From NCBI RefSeq assembly GCF_001905905.1, contig NZ_LIVT01000018.1:1-64000 (forward strand): 64,000 nt of DNA. Direction: 5' to 3'. The notes beneath the pieces are model-generated. The model did not search any database. It saw only the letters and a program-made list of their open reading frames with translations, and had not been told where the DNA came from. Positions 18,311 through 28,025 of this stretch are shown here, in pieces (the stretch's first letter is position 1; each line of letters starts with the position of its first letter). The position numbers and the translations under genes are program-made. This DNA is from Streptomyces sp. CB02366. GTDB taxonomy: Bacteria; Actinomycetota; Actinomycetes; Streptomycetales; Streptomycetaceae.

Positions 18311-19657
18311 ATGACCAAGCACGCCCGTGACCGCGCGGTAGTCCTCGGTGCAGGGATGGCGGGGCTGCTCGCCGCGCGCGTCCTGTCCGAGACGTACAAG
18401 GAAGTGCTGGTGATCGACCGGGACCGGTTGGGCGGCAAGGAGCAGCGCCGCGGTGTCCCGCACGGCCGCCACGCCCATGCCCTGCTGGCCAAGGGGCAGC
18501 AGATCCTCAACGAGCTCTTCCCCGGTCTCGACACCGAACTCACCTCGGCCGGGATCCCCGCCGGGGACATCGCGGGCAACCTGCGGTGGTACTTCAACGG
18601 CCGCCGGCTCCAGCCCTCGAACACCGGGTTGATCAGCGTCTCGGCCACGCGGCCCGAGCTGGAGTCCCACGTGCGCGACCGGGTCGCCGCGCTGCCGCAG
18701 GTGACGATCATGGACGGGTGCGTCATCCGCGGCCTGACCGCCTCGGCCGACCGCAGCCGCGTCACCGGCGTCGAGGTGGTCGACGAGTCGGGCACGGACA
18801 CTCCCGCGCACCTGGAGGCCGACCTCGTCGTCGACGTCACGGGGCGCGGCTCGCGAACCCCCGCCTGGCTGGAGGAGTTCGGGTACGAGCGGCCCGCGGA
18901 GGACCGCTTCAAGATCGACCTGGCCTACACCACGCGCCACTTCAAGCTCAAGGAAGACCCGTACGGCACGGACCTGTCGATCAACCCGGTGGCGTCGCCG
19001 AGCAACCCCCGCGGCGCGTTCTTCCCCCGGCTCGCCGACGGCAGCTCCCAGCTCTCCCTGACCGGAATCCTCGGCGACCACCCGCCCACCGACGACGAGG
19101 GCTTCCTGGCCTTCGCCAAGTCGCTGGCCGCGCCGGAGATCTACCGGGCCGTCCGCGACGCCGAGCCCCTCGACGAACCGGTCACCTTCCGCTTCCCGGC
19201 GAGCGTCCGCCGCCGCTACGAGCGGCTGCGCCGCTTCCCCGGAGGGTTCCTCGTCATGGGCGACGGCGTGTGCAGCTTCAACCCCGTCTACGGCCAGGGC
19301 ATGACGGTCGCCGCGCTGGAGGCCGTGGCGCTGCGCGACCACCTGCGGGACGCCCCGGTCCCCGACGCGCTGCGTTTCTTCCGGCGCATCTCCACGGTCA
19401 TCGACGTCCCGTGGGACATCGCCGCCGGAGCGGACCTGAACTTCCCCGGGGTGGAGGGCCCCCGGACCATGAAGGTGAAGATGGCCAACGCCTACATGGC
19501 CCGCCTGCACGCGGCGGCGGCCGTCGACGGCGAGGTGACCGGGGCGTTCTTCCGGGTGGCCGGACTGGTGGACCCCCCGCAGGCCCTGATGCGGCCCGGC
19601 CTCGCCATGCGGGTCATGCGGAACTCCTCGGCCAAGCAGTCGGGGGCGGCCGTATGA
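18311..19657 (+). CDS. FAD-dependent monooxygenase
   Basis: 448-aa flavoprotein of the UbiH/2-polyprenyl-6-methoxyphenol hydroxylase-like group. The N-terminal Rossmann motif is VVLGAGMAGLLAARVL and the second FAD motif is GDGVCSFNPVYGQGM. It could hydroxylate the benzoxazolinate aromatic ring or oxidise the enediyne core. I could not decide which C-1027 gene it corresponds to, so no symbol is given. ATG at 18311 preferred (GGAGG 10 nt upstream, start of the FAD fold); longer in-frame starts exist. It is followed by the glycosyltransferase 43 bp downstream. Confidence 0.75.
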   Translation: MTKHARDRAVVLGAGMAGLLAARVLSETYKEVLVIDRDRLGGKEQRRGVPHGRHAHALLAKGQQILNELFPGLDTELTSAGIPAGDIAGNLRWYFNGRRLQPSNTGLISVSATRPELESHVRDRVAALPQVTIMDGCVIRGLTASADRSRVTGVEVVDESGTDTPAHLEADLVVDVTGRGSRTPAWLEEFGYERPAEDRFKIDLAYTTRHFKLKEDPYGTDLSINPVASPSNPRGAFFPRLADGSSQLSLTGILGDHPPTDDEGFLAFAKSLAAPEIYRAVRDAEPLDEPVTFRFPASVRRRYERLRRFPGGFLVMGDGVCSFNPVYGQGMTVAALEAVALRDHLRDAPVPDALRFFRRISTVIDVPWDIAAGADLNFPGVEGPRTMKVKMANAYMARLHAAAAVDGEVTGAFFRVAGLVDPPQALMRPGLAMRVMRNSSAKQSGAAV

Positions 19658-19700
19658 CCGCGCGGGCCGTCCGGGCCGGCCGCCGGGGGCTGGAGCCGAC

Positions 19701-21083
19701 ATGCGGGTGATGATCACGGTTTTCCCGGCGCGGGCGCACTTCCTGCCCCTGGTGCCCTACGCCTGGGCCCTGCAGAGCGCCGGCCACGAGGTGTGCGTCG
19801 TGGCGCCCCCGGGCTATCCCACCGGTGTGGCCGACCCCGACTTCCACGAGGCCGTCACCGCGGCCGGCCTGAAGTCGGTGACCTGCGGGCAGCCTCAGCC
19901 GCTGGCGGTCCACGACCGCGACGACCCCGGCTACGCGGCGATGCTGCCGACCGCGGCAGAGTCCGAGAGCTTCGTGCGCGCGCTCGGAATCAGCGACGAG
20001 GAGCGCCCCACCTGGGACGTCTTCTACCACTTCACCCTGCTGGCGATCCGCGACTACCACCCGCCCCGGCCGCGGCAGGACGTGGACCAGGTGATCGAGT
20101 TCGCCCGGGTCTGGCAGCCCGATCTGGTGCTGTGGGACGCCTGGTTCCCCTCCGGCGCCGTCGCGGCGCGGGTCACCGGCGCGGCGCACGCACGGGTGCT
20201 CGTCGCCCCCGACTACACCGGCTGGGTCACCGAGCGGTTCGCCGCCGCGGGGCCCGCGGCGGGGGTCGCCAATCCCCTGGCCGAGACGATGCGGCCGCTG
20301 GCGGAGCGGTACGGGGTGGAGGTCGACGACGACCTCCTGCTCGGGCAGTGGACGGTCAATCCGTTCCCGGCGCCGATGAACCCGCCGACCCGGCTTACGA
20401 ACGTCCCGGTGCGCTACGTGCCCTACACCGGCGCCAGCGTCATGCCCACGTGGCTGTACGCCCGGCCGTCGCGGCCGCGGGTGGCGCTGTCGCTCGGGGT
20501 GTCGGCGCGGGCGTTCCTCAAGGGGGACTGGGGGCGCACCGCCAAGCTGCTGGAAGCGGTCGCGGAGCTGGACATCGAGGTGATCGCCACGCTCAACGAC
20601 AACCAACTGGCGGAGAGCGGGCCCCTGCCGGACAACGTCCACACCCTCGACTACGTACCGCTCGACCAGCTGCTGCCGACCTGCTCGGCCGTCATCCACC
20701 ACGGATCGACGGGCACCTTCGCCGCGGCGAGCGCCGCCGGGCTGCCCCAGGTGGTCTGCGACACCGACGAGCCCCTGCTGCTGTTCGGCGAGGACACCCC
20801 GGGCGGTATCGCGTGGGACTTCACCTGCCAGAAGCAGCTCACCGCGACGCTCACCTCCCGCGTCGTCACCGACTACGGGGCGGGAGTGCGCATCGACCAC
20901 CAGAAGCAGTCCGCCGGACAGATCCGTGAGGCACTACGCAGGGTGCTCACCGAACCCTCCTTCCGCGAAGGCGCGCAGAGGATCCGGGAAGACCGGAACT
21001 CGGCCCCCAGCCCGGTCGAACTCGTGCCCCTCCTGGTAGAACTGACGAAGCGTCATCGCCATGACGAGGAGGCGACCCGATGA
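19701..21083 (+). CDS. sgcA6: Enediyne glycosyltransferase (GT-1, EryCIII-like)
   Basis: 460-aa GT-B glycosyltransferase of the macrolide/enediyne type. The N-terminus MRVMITVFPARAHFLPLVPYAWALQ is the acceptor domain opening. The donor-binding region carries VHTLDYVPLDQLLPTCSAV then HHGSTGTFAAASAAGLPQV, the conserved HHGGxGT-like NDP-sugar motif with Ser in place of the first of its Gly residues. It attaches the dTDP-aminosugar to the enediyne core. Its TGA overlaps the ATG of the dehydratase gene (ATGA). Confidence 0.9.
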   Translation: MRVMITVFPARAHFLPLVPYAWALQSAGHEVCVVAPPGYPTGVADPDFHEAVTAAGLKSVTCGQPQPLAVHDRDDPGYAAMLPTAAESESFVRALGISDEERPTWDVFYHFTLLAIRDYHPPRPRQDVDQVIEFARVWQPDLVLWDAWFPSGAVAARVTGAAHARVLVAPDYTGWVTERFAAAGPAAGVANPLAETMRPLAERYGVEVDDDLLLGQWTVNPFPAPMNPPTRLTNVPVRYVPYTGASVMPTWLYARPSRPRVALSLGVSARAFLKGDWGRTAKLLEAVAELDIEVIATLNDNQLAESGPLPDNVHTLDYVPLDQLLPTCSAVIHHGSTGTFAAASAAGLPQVVCDTDEPLLLFGEDTPGGIAWDFTCQKQLTATLTSRVVTDYGAGVRIDHQKQSAGQIREALRRVLTEPSFREGAQRIREDRNSAPSPVELVPLLVELTKRHRHDEEATR

Positions 21084-22078
21084 GGATGCTGGTGACGGGC
21101 GGAGCCGGTTTCATCGGCTCGCAGTTCGTACGGGCCACGCTGCGCGGCGAGTTGCCGGGTACCGAGGACGCCCATGTGACGGTCCTGGACAAGCTGACGT
21201 ACTCCGGCAACCCGGCCAACCTCATCTCCGTCGCGGCCCATCCGCGCTACAGCTTCGTCCAGGGCGACACCGTCGACCCGCGCGTGGTCGACGAGGTGGT
21301 GGCGGGCCACGACGTCGTCGTCCACTTCGCGGCCGAGTCGCACGTGGACCGTTCGATCGACACCGCCACCCGGTTCGTCACGACCAACGTGCTCGGCACC
21401 CAGACGCTGCTGGAGGCGGCTCTGCGGCACGGCGTCGGCCGGTTCGTCCACGTGTCCACCGACGAGGTCTACGGTTCGATCGCCTCCGGCTCGTGGACCG
21501 AGGACACCCCGCTCGCCCCCAACGTCCCCTACGCGGCGTCGAAGGCCGGCTCGGACCTGATGGCGCTGGCCTGGCACCGCACCCGGGGCCTGGACGTCGT
21601 CGTCACCCGGTGCACCAACAACTACGGGCCCTACCAGTACCCCGAGAAGGTGATCCCGCTCTTCGTCACCAACATCCTCGACGGCATGCGGGTGCCCCTG
21701 TACGGGGACGGCGCCCACCGCCGGGACTGGCTGCACGTGTCCGACCACTGCCGGGCGATCCAGATGGTCATGAACTCCGGCCGGGCCGGGGAGGTCTACC
21801 ACATCGGGGGCGGCACCGAACTCTCCAACGAGGAGCTCACCGACCTGCTGCTCACCGCGTGCGGCGCCGACTGGTCCTGCGTGGACCGGGTGGCCGACCG
21901 GCAGGGGCACGACCGCCGCTACTCGCTCGACATCACCAAGATCCACCAGGAACTGGGCTACGAGCCCCTGGTCGCCTTCGAGGACGGCTTGGCCGCGACG
22001 GTGAAGTGGTATCACGAGAACCGCCCGTGGTGGCAGCCGCTGAAGGCCGCGGCCGGCCTCCTGGACGCCGTCGGCTGA
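21080..22078 (+). CDS. sgcA: dTDP-glucose 4,6-dehydratase
   Basis: 332-aa short-chain dehydratase/epimerase-family protein. NAD-binding GGAGFIGS, HFAAESHVDRSI, STDEVYGS and the catalytic YAASK are all present, matching RmlB-type dehydratases. It converts dTDP-glucose to dTDP-4-keto-6-deoxyglucose for the aminosugar. It is translationally coupled to the glycosyltransferase and followed 43 bp later by the efflux gene, so probably one operon from 18.3 to 23.7 kb. Confidence 0.93.
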   Translation: MRMLVTGGAGFIGSQFVRATLRGELPGTEDAHVTVLDKLTYSGNPANLISVAAHPRYSFVQGDTVDPRVVDEVVAGHDVVVHFAAESHVDRSIDTATRFVTTNVLGTQTLLEAALRHGVGRFVHVSTDEVYGSIASGSWTEDTPLAPNVPYAASKAGSDLMALAWHRTRGLDVVVTRCTNNYGPYQYPEKVIPLFVTNILDGMRVPLYGDGAHRRDWLHVSDHCRAIQMVMNSGRAGEVYHIGGGTELSNEELTDLLLTACGADWSCVDRVADRQGHDRRYSLDITKIHQELGYEPLVAFEDGLAATVKWYHENRPWWQPLKAAAGLLDAVG

Positions 22079-22121
22079 CGGCACGCACTGCTCAGCACCC
22101 CCCAGGAAAGGAGCCACCTCC

Positions 22122-23687
22122 GTGACAGCCGTCAAGGAGCCGACGCCCCGCGCCGGACGGCGGGAGTGGATCGCTCTCGCCGTCCTCTCCCTGCCCACCA
22201 TGCTGTTGATGCTGGACATCAACGTCCTGATGCTGGCCCTGCCGCAACTGAGCGAGGACCTCGGCGCGAGCAGTACGCAACAGCTGTGGATCACCGACAT
22301 CTACGGATTCGCGATCGCCGGATTCCTGGTGACGATGGGCACTCTCGGCGACCGGATCGGCCGCCGCAGACTGCTGCTCGGCGGCGCGGCCGTGTTCGCG
22401 GTCGTGTCCGCCGTCGCCGCGTTCTCCGACAGCGCGGAGATGCTCGTCGTCAGCCGCGCCGTGCTCGGCGTCGCCGGGGCCACGGTGATGCCCTCCACGC
22501 TCGCGCTCATCAGCAACATGTTCCAGGACCCCAAGGAGCGGGGCACCGCCATCGCCATGTGGGCGAGCGCGATGATGGCCGGGGTCGCCCTCGGGCCCGC
22601 GGTGGGCGGTCTGGTCCTCGCCGCGTTCTGGTGGGGATCGGTGTTCCTCATCGCCGTGCCGGTGATGCTGCTGGTGGTGGTCACCGGACCGGTGCTGCTG
22701 ACCGAGTCCCGCGACCCGGACGCCGGGCGGCTGGACCTGCTGAGCGCGGTGCTCTCCCTCGCGACCGTGCTGCCGGTGATCTACGGGCTGAAGGAGCTCG
22801 CCCGGAGCGGGTGGGATCCGCTCGCCGCCGGTGCGGTGGTGCTCGGCGTGGTCTTCGGCGCGCTGTTCGTCCAGCGCCAGCGGCGGCTGGCCGACCCCAT
22901 GCTGGACCTGGGCCTCTTCGCCGACCGCACCCTGCGGGCCGGACTGACGGTCAGTATGGTCAACGCCGTCATCATGGGCGGGACCGGCCTCATGGTCGCC
23001 CTGTACCTCCAGACGATCGCCGGCCACTCCCCGCTGGCCGCCGGACTGTGGCTCCTGATCCCGGCCTGCGTGCTCGTGGTGGGCGTGCAGGTGTCGAACC
23101 TGCTGGCCCAGCGGATGCCCCCGTCCCGGGTCCTGCTGGGCGGCCTGCTGATCGCGGCCGTCGGGCAGCTCCTGATCACCCGGGTGGACGGCGACGACAC
23201 CGTCCTCCTCATCACGGCCACCACCCTGATCTACTTCGGCGCCTCCCCGGTGGGGCCGATCACCACGGGCGCGATCATGGGGGCCGCGCCTCCGGAGAAG
23301 GCCGGCGCCGCCTCGTCGCTGTCCGCCACCGGCGGCGAGTTCGGCGTCGCCCTCGGCATCGCGGGTCTGGGCAGTCTGAGCACCGTGGTGTACAGCGCCC
23401 GGGTCGAGGTGCCGGACGAGGCCGGGCCCGCCGCCGGCGACGCCGCGCAGGAGAGCATCGCCGGCGCCCTGCACACGGCCGGGCAGTTGGGACCGGACAG
23501 CGCCGGCGCCCTGCTGGACTCCGCACGCGCGGCCTTCACCAGCGGCGTGCAGTCCGTCGCCGCCGTCTGCGCCGTGTTCTCCGTCGCCCTGGCCGTCCTG
23601 ATCGGCACCCGGCTGCGGGACATCTCCGCGATGGACCACGGGCACGGCGAGGAGCCGGCCGAGAACGACGCGCAACCAGCCACATGA
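22122..23687 (+). CDS. sgcB: MFS drug efflux transporter (14-TM, DHA2 type)
   Basis: 521-aa major-facilitator antiporter of the QacA/EmrB group with about 14 hydrophobic helices. The family N-terminus places LDINVLMLALPQL in TM1, GFLVTMGTLGDRIGRR as motif A, and GVAGATVMPSTLALISNMF as motif C. It probably exports the chromoprotein chromophore. GTG start with GGAAAGGAG upstream. It is the last gene of the glycosyltransferase operon. Confidence 0.9.
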   Translation: MTAVKEPTPRAGRREWIALAVLSLPTMLLMLDINVLMLALPQLSEDLGASSTQQLWITDIYGFAIAGFLVTMGTLGDRIGRRRLLLGGAAVFAVVSAVAAFSDSAEMLVVSRAVLGVAGATVMPSTLALISNMFQDPKERGTAIAMWASAMMAGVALGPAVGGLVLAAFWWGSVFLIAVPVMLLVVVTGPVLLTESRDPDAGRLDLLSAVLSLATVLPVIYGLKELARSGWDPLAAGAVVLGVVFGALFVQRQRRLADPMLDLGLFADRTLRAGLTVSMVNAVIMGGTGLMVALYLQTIAGHSPLAAGLWLLIPACVLVVGVQVSNLLAQRMPPSRVLLGGLLIAAVGQLLITRVDGDDTVLLITATTLIYFGASPVGPITTGAIMGAAPPEKAGAASSLSATGGEFGVALGIAGLGSLSTVVYSARVEVPDEAGPAAGDAAQESIAGALHTAGQLGPDSAGALLDSARAAFTSGVQSVAAVCAVFSVALAVLIGTRLRDISAMDHGHGEEPAENDAQPAT

Positions 23688-23769
23688 GCGCATTTCCGGA
23701 GATGCACGGGCCGCCGTCGAGGCATGAGGATCACCTTCTGGGGTGCACGTGCACGGCAACGGAGGCGTA

Positions 23770-25080
23770 GTGGAGTACTGGAACAGCACGGCGGAGACCA
23801 TGCCCCGCCAGGAACTTGAACAGTGGAAGTGGCGCAGGCTTCAGGCCGCGATGGACCACGCCCGAAGGCTCTCCCCCTTCTGGCGAGAACGTCTCCCCGA
23901 GAACATCACCTCCATGGAGGACTACGCGGCGCGGGTTCCGCTCCTGCGCAAGGCCGATCTCCTCGCCGCGGAAGCCACGTCTCCCCCGTACGGAACCTGG
24001 CCCTCGCTCGATCCGGCGCTCGGGGTGCGCCACCACCAGACCAGCGGGACCAGCGGCAACCCCCCCATCCGGACGTTCGACACCGAACGCGACTGGGCCT
24101 GGTGCGTGGACACGTTCTGCACGGCGCTCCACAGCATGGGCGTGCGCCCGCACCACAAGGGCCTGGTGGCGTTCGGGTACGGGCTGTTCGCCGGCTTCTG
24201 GGGCATGCACTACGGCCTCGAGCGCATGGGAGCCACGGTCATCCCGGCCGGCGGCCTCGACTCCCGCTCCCGGGTACGGCTGCTGGTCGACTACCAGATC
24301 GAGGTGCTCGGCCTCACACCGAGCTACGCGATGCGGCTGATCGAGACGGCCCGGGAGATGGGCGTCGACCTCGCCCGCGAGGCGAACGTCCAGATCATCC
24401 TGGCCGGTGCGGAGCCGCGCTCCGCCTTCACCACCCGCACCATCGAGGAGGCTTTCGGCGCCCGGGTCTTCAACGCCGCGGGCACCACCGAGTTCGGCGG
24501 GGTGTTCATGTTCGAGTGCACCGCCCGACGCGAGGCCTGCCACATCATCGAGCCCTCGTGCATCGAGGAGGTGCTCGACCCGGTGACCGAACAGCCCGTC
24601 GGCTACGGCGAGGAGGGCGTCCGGGTCACCACCGGGCTGAACCGCGAGGGGATGCAGCTCTTCCGGCACTGGACCGAGGACGTCGTGGTCAAGCGGCCCC
24701 ACACCGAGTGCGGTTGCGGCCGGACGTGGGACTTCTACGACGGCGGCATCCTGCGGCGGGTGGACGACATGCGCAAGATACGCGGGGTCTCGATCACCCC
24801 GGTGATGATCGAGGACGTGCTGCGCGGATTCGACGAGGTGAACGAGTTCCACTCGTCCATCAGGACCGTCCGCGGACTCGACACGATCCACGTCAAGGTC
24901 GAGGCGGGGGACATCTCGGGCGAGGCGGGCGAGAGCCTGTGCGGCCGCATCACCGAGGAGTTCAAGCGTGAGATAGGCATACGGCCCCAGGTGGAGCTGA
25001 CCCCCGCGGGCAGCCTCCCCCGATCGAAGTGGAAGGCGGCACGACTTCATGACGAGCGCGAACTCGCCCCTCAGGCCTGA
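23770..25080 (+). CDS. Second F390/phenylacetate-CoA-ligase-like adenylating enzyme
   Basis: 436-aa adenylate-forming enzyme, paralogue of the one at 14-15 kb. AMP-binding loop HHQTSGTSGNPP, the NAAGTTEFGG middle motif, and a Cys-rich CGCGRTWDFYDGG segment before the C-terminal domain. The likely substrate is an aryl acid, perhaps the benzoxazolinate. GTG at 23770 (GGAGG 4 nt upstream) gives the first family-like residues; GTG at 23743 is a possible longer start. Its 3' end overlaps the next small gene by 32 bp. Confidence 0.78.
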   Translation: MEYWNSTAETMPRQELEQWKWRRLQAAMDHARRLSPFWRERLPENITSMEDYAARVPLLRKADLLAAEATSPPYGTWPSLDPALGVRHHQTSGTSGNPPIRTFDTERDWAWCVDTFCTALHSMGVRPHHKGLVAFGYGLFAGFWGMHYGLERMGATVIPAGGLDSRSRVRLLVDYQIEVLGLTPSYAMRLIETAREMGVDLAREANVQIILAGAEPRSAFTTRTIEEAFGARVFNAAGTTEFGGVFMFECTARREACHIIEPSCIEEVLDPVTEQPVGYGEEGVRVTTGLNREGMQLFRHWTEDVVVKRPHTECGCGRTWDFYDGGILRRVDDMRKIRGVSITPVMIEDVLRGFDEVNEFHSSIRTVRGLDTIHVKVEAGDISGEAGESLCGRITEEFKREIGIRPQVELTPAGSLPRSKWKAARLHDERELAPQA

Positions 25081-25258
25081 GCAGGTGGAGCAGCTCCTGG
25101 GGAGCTACCGGAGCCTGGGCGCGCTGGAGGGCAGTTGCACGGTCCCGGCCGTGCTCGCCGCGGTCAGGGCGGCCCGCGCGGAACTCCGCATCGCCCTGGA
25201 CGGCCAGGCCGTGGAGTTCGACTACTACCGGGGGCACGACGACAGCCTCGTGGCCTGA
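25049..25258 (+). CDS. 69-aa unknown protein overlapping the ligase gene
   Basis: Small protein with an amphipathic helical middle (PEQVEQLLGSYRSLGALEG, then AVLAAVRAARAELRIALDG) ending VEFDYYRGHDDSLVA. I do not recognise a family. It begins 32 bp inside the ligase gene and ends 41 bp before the beta-tyrosine hydroxylase gene, so it is translationally coupled to the former. Codon use fits a real gene. It could be a small partner subunit of the ligase or hydroxylase; this is a guess from position. Confidence 0.65.
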   Translation: MTSANSPLRPEQVEQLLGSYRSLGALEGSCTVPAVLAAVRAARAELRIALDGQAVEFDYYRGHDDSLVA

Positions 25259-25299
25259 ACCCATCCCCCGGCTCGCCGGGTCAGACGAAAGGGAGACCG

Positions 25300-26883
25300 G
25301 TGTCCCACGGTGCAGAGCGCGAAACGAGCCCGGCCGATGAGAGTTCCGGCACCCGGCCGCTGACCGGCGAGGAGTACCTGGAGAGTCTGCGGGACGCGCG
25401 GGAGGTGTACCTCGACGGCAACCGCGTCAAGGACGTCACCGCGCATCCCGCGTTCCACAACCCGGCCCGGATGACGGCCCGGCTGTACGACAGCCTTCAC
25501 GACCCCGACCAGAAGGCGGTCCTGACGGCGCCCACCGATTCCGGAGACGGGTTCACCCACCGCTTCTTCACCGCGCCGCGCAGTGTCGACGACCTGGTCA
25601 AGGACCAGGCCGCCATCGCGTCCTGGGCGCGCAAGAGTTACGGCTGGATGGGGCGCAGCCCCGACTACAAGGCGTCGTTCCTCGGCACGCTGGGGGCCAA
25701 CGCCGACTTCTACGAGCCCTTCGCGGACAACGCCCGGCGCTGGTACCGGGAGTCGCAGGAGAAGGTGCTGTACTGGAACCACGCCTTCCTCCACCCCCCG
25801 GTGGACCGGTCGCTGCCGGCCGACGAGGTGGGCGACGTCTTCATCCACGTCGAGCGGGAGACCGACGCGGGTCTGGTGGTGAGCGGGGCCAAGGTCGTCG
25901 CGACCGGCTCGGCCCTCACCCACGCGGCGTTCATCTCGCACTGGGGACTTCCCATCAAGGACCGGAAGTTCGCCCTGGTGGCCACCGTGCCGATGGACGC
26001 GGACGGACTCAAGGTGATCTGCCGGCCCTCCTACTCCGCGACCGCGGCGATGACGGGCAGCCCGTTCGACAACCCGCTCTCCTCACGGCTCGACGAGAAC
26101 GACGCCATCCTCGTCCTGGACCAGGTGCTGATCCCGTGGGAGAACGTGTTCGTCTACGGCAACCTGGGCAAGGTGCACCTCCTCGCCGGGCAGTCCGGGA
26201 TGATCGAGCGGGCCACCTTCCACGGGTGCACGCGGCTCGCCGTGAAGCTGGAGTTCATCGCCGGACTGCTGGCCAAGGCGCTGGACATCACCGGGGCGAA
26301 GGACTTCCGCGGCGTGCAGACCCGGCTGGGCGAGGTCCTGGCCTGGCGCAACCTCTTCTGGTCGCTGTCGGACGCGGCGGCCCGCAACCCCGTCCCCTGG
26401 AAGAACGGCACGCTCCTGCCCAACCCCCAGGCGGGCATGGCCTACCGCTGGTTCATGCAGATCGGCTATCCGAGGGTGCTGGAGATCGTCCAGCAGGACG
26501 TGGCCAGTGGACTGATGTACGTCAACTCCTCCACCGAGGACTTCCGCAACCCCGAGACCGGCCCCTACCTGGAGAAGTACCTCCGAGGCAGTGACGGCGC
26601 CGGCGCCGACGAGCGGGTCAAGGTGATGAAGCTGCTGTGGGACGCGGTGGGCTCCGACTTCGGCGGCCGCCACGAACTCTACGAGCGGAACTACTCCGGC
26701 AACCACGAGAACACCCGGATCGAACTGCTGCTCTCGCAGACGGCGAGCGGCAAACTGGACTCCTACAAGGACTTCGCCCAGGCCTGCATGGACGAGTACG
26801 ACCTGGACGGCTGGACCGCTCCCGACCTGGAGTCGTTCCCGGACCTGCGCTCCGCCTCCCGTGACCTGCTCGGAGGACGGTAG
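25300..26883 (+). CDS. sgcC: FADH2-dependent beta-tyrosyl-S-PCP 3-hydroxylase
   Basis: 527-aa two-component flavin monooxygenase of the 4-hydroxyphenylacetate 3-hydroxylase (HpaB) family. The N-terminal TGEEYLESLRDAREVYLDG and the later HGCTRLAVKLEF and SSTEDFRNPETGPYLEKYL blocks are typical. SgcC hydroxylates 3-chloro-beta-tyrosine while it is bound to the PCP, with FADH2 from the separate flavin reductase (56.8 kb). GTG start fixed by AAAGGGAG 6 nt upstream. It ends in a strong hairpin facing a convergent hydrolase gene. Confidence 0.92.
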   Translation: MSHGAERETSPADESSGTRPLTGEEYLESLRDAREVYLDGNRVKDVTAHPAFHNPARMTARLYDSLHDPDQKAVLTAPTDSGDGFTHRFFTAPRSVDDLVKDQAAIASWARKSYGWMGRSPDYKASFLGTLGANADFYEPFADNARRWYRESQEKVLYWNHAFLHPPVDRSLPADEVGDVFIHVERETDAGLVVSGAKVVATGSALTHAAFISHWGLPIKDRKFALVATVPMDADGLKVICRPSYSATAAMTGSPFDNPLSSRLDENDAILVLDQVLIPWENVFVYGNLGKVHLLAGQSGMIERATFHGCTRLAVKLEFIAGLLAKALDITGAKDFRGVQTRLGEVLAWRNLFWSLSDAAARNPVPWKNGTLLPNPQAGMAYRWFMQIGYPRVLEIVQQDVASGLMYVNSSTEDFRNPETGPYLEKYLRGSDGAGADERVKVMKLLWDAVGSDFGGRHELYERNYSGNHENTRIELLLSQTASGKLDSYKDFAQACMDEYDLDGWTAPDLESFPDLRSASRDLLGGR

Positions 26884-26905
26884 CCGCCCCCGCCGACGAC
26901 GTACC

Positions 26906-26936
26906 GCGGCCCCCGGACGAGATGTCCGGGGGCCGC
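26906..26936. terminator. Bidirectional terminator after the hydroxylase gene
   Basis: Perfect 13-bp stem GCGGCCCCCGGAC / GTCCGGGGGCCGC with a 5-base loop, between convergent genes. Confidence 0.85.
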
Positions 26937-26967
26937 TTCACGTACGCCGTCGGGTGAGGAGGGGGAC

Positions 26968-27804
26968 TCAGCCGCGCAGGAACTCGATGAGCTCGGGGGC
27001 GAGCTTCTTGGGCGCCATGGCCACGGCGCCGTGGTTGAGCCCGTTCAGCGTGCGGTGGCTCGCGTCGGGGAGCACTCCGGTGAGTTCCTTCGCGGCACGC
27101 TGGAAGCCCTCGGGGCTCTTGGAACCGGTCAGCACCAGGGTCGGAGCCGAGGCCGCCGACCACGGCTCGGCGGGGAGCGGCTTGCCCTGCTGGGTGTCGC
27201 CCATGACCGCGATGTCGTAGGGCAGCGTGTTGGCCAGACCCTTGAGGTTGGACCAGACACCGGGCATCAGGCGCATCGCGCCGACCATGAACGAGGGCAT
27301 GCCCTGCGCCTTGACCATGAAGGCCTTGACCGCGTCGCTGCGCCGGTCCTCCGCCAGCAGGGCGTCGATCTGCCCGGCGAAGCCGGCGGGCGGGCCGAAG
27401 CCGTCCGGGGCGACGGAGAACGGCGGCTCGTAGACTGCGAGCTTGTTCACTTTCAGGCCGGCGGCGGCGGCTCGCAGGGCGAGCACCGCGCCGGACGAGC
27501 TGCCGAACAGGGACGCCGAACCGCCGACCTGGTCGATCAGCGCCGCGATGTCCTCGATCTCGCGCTCGACCGCGTACGCCGAACCGTCGGCGCTGGCGCC
27601 GCGGCCCCGCCGGTCGTAGTTGACCACCGTGAAGTGCTCGGCGAGGAGAGCGGCGAGCCTCTTGGCGTCGGAGCGGTCGGCCAGGGCGGAGGCCACCAGG
27701 ATCACCGCCGGCCCCTCGCCCGACTTGTCGAAGGCGATCGTGGTGCCGTCGGCCGATACCGTCGTCGATTCCACCTTGGCTGCTTTCTCGCGGGTTGAAG
27801 ACAT
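26968..27804 (-). CDS. Alpha/beta-hydrolase of unknown substrate
   Basis: 278-aa alpha/beta-hydrolase. The nucleophile elbow reads FGSSSGAVLA, with Ser in place of the usual first Gly of G-x-S-x-G; the acid is likely in the LVLTGSKSPEGF region and the histidine in NGLNHGAVAM. The N-terminus DGTTIAFDKSGEGPAVILV and the NYDRRGRGAS strand are typical. No lid or signal peptide is seen. ATG at 27804 has GAGGGA upstream; a longer frame to 27975 is unlikely. It could hydrolyse a pathway ester or detoxify a shunt product. Confidence 0.8.
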   Translation of the reverse strand: MSSTREKAAKVESTTVSADGTTIAFDKSGEGPAVILVASALADRSDAKRLAALLAEHFTVVNYDRRGRGASADGSAYAVEREIEDIAALIDQVGGSASLFGSSSGAVLALRAAAAGLKVNKLAVYEPPFSVAPDGFGPPAGFAGQIDALLAEDRRSDAVKAFMVKAQGMPSFMVGAMRLMPGVWSNLKGLANTLPYDIAVMGDTQQGKPLPAEPWSAASAPTLVLTGSKSPEGFQRAAKELTGVLPDASHRTLNGLNHGAVAMAPKKLAPELIEFLRG

Positions 27805-28025
27805 GCTTTCCCTCAGATCACGTTGTGGGGCGTGCTGCCGACAATAGAGACCGGCGTCCGGCGGGAAAGTAGTCGGTCCTGCCGGAATTGAGGGGTCCGG
27901 AGGGCACGCCGGCCGCTGCACGACGGCGTGCCCGGACCTTCCGGACATTGTCGTGTCCTCAGGCGCGGCTCGCATCTTCAGGAATGCTCAGTGCTCCGTG
28001 TGGCGGAAAAGGGACGGCGATTTCG

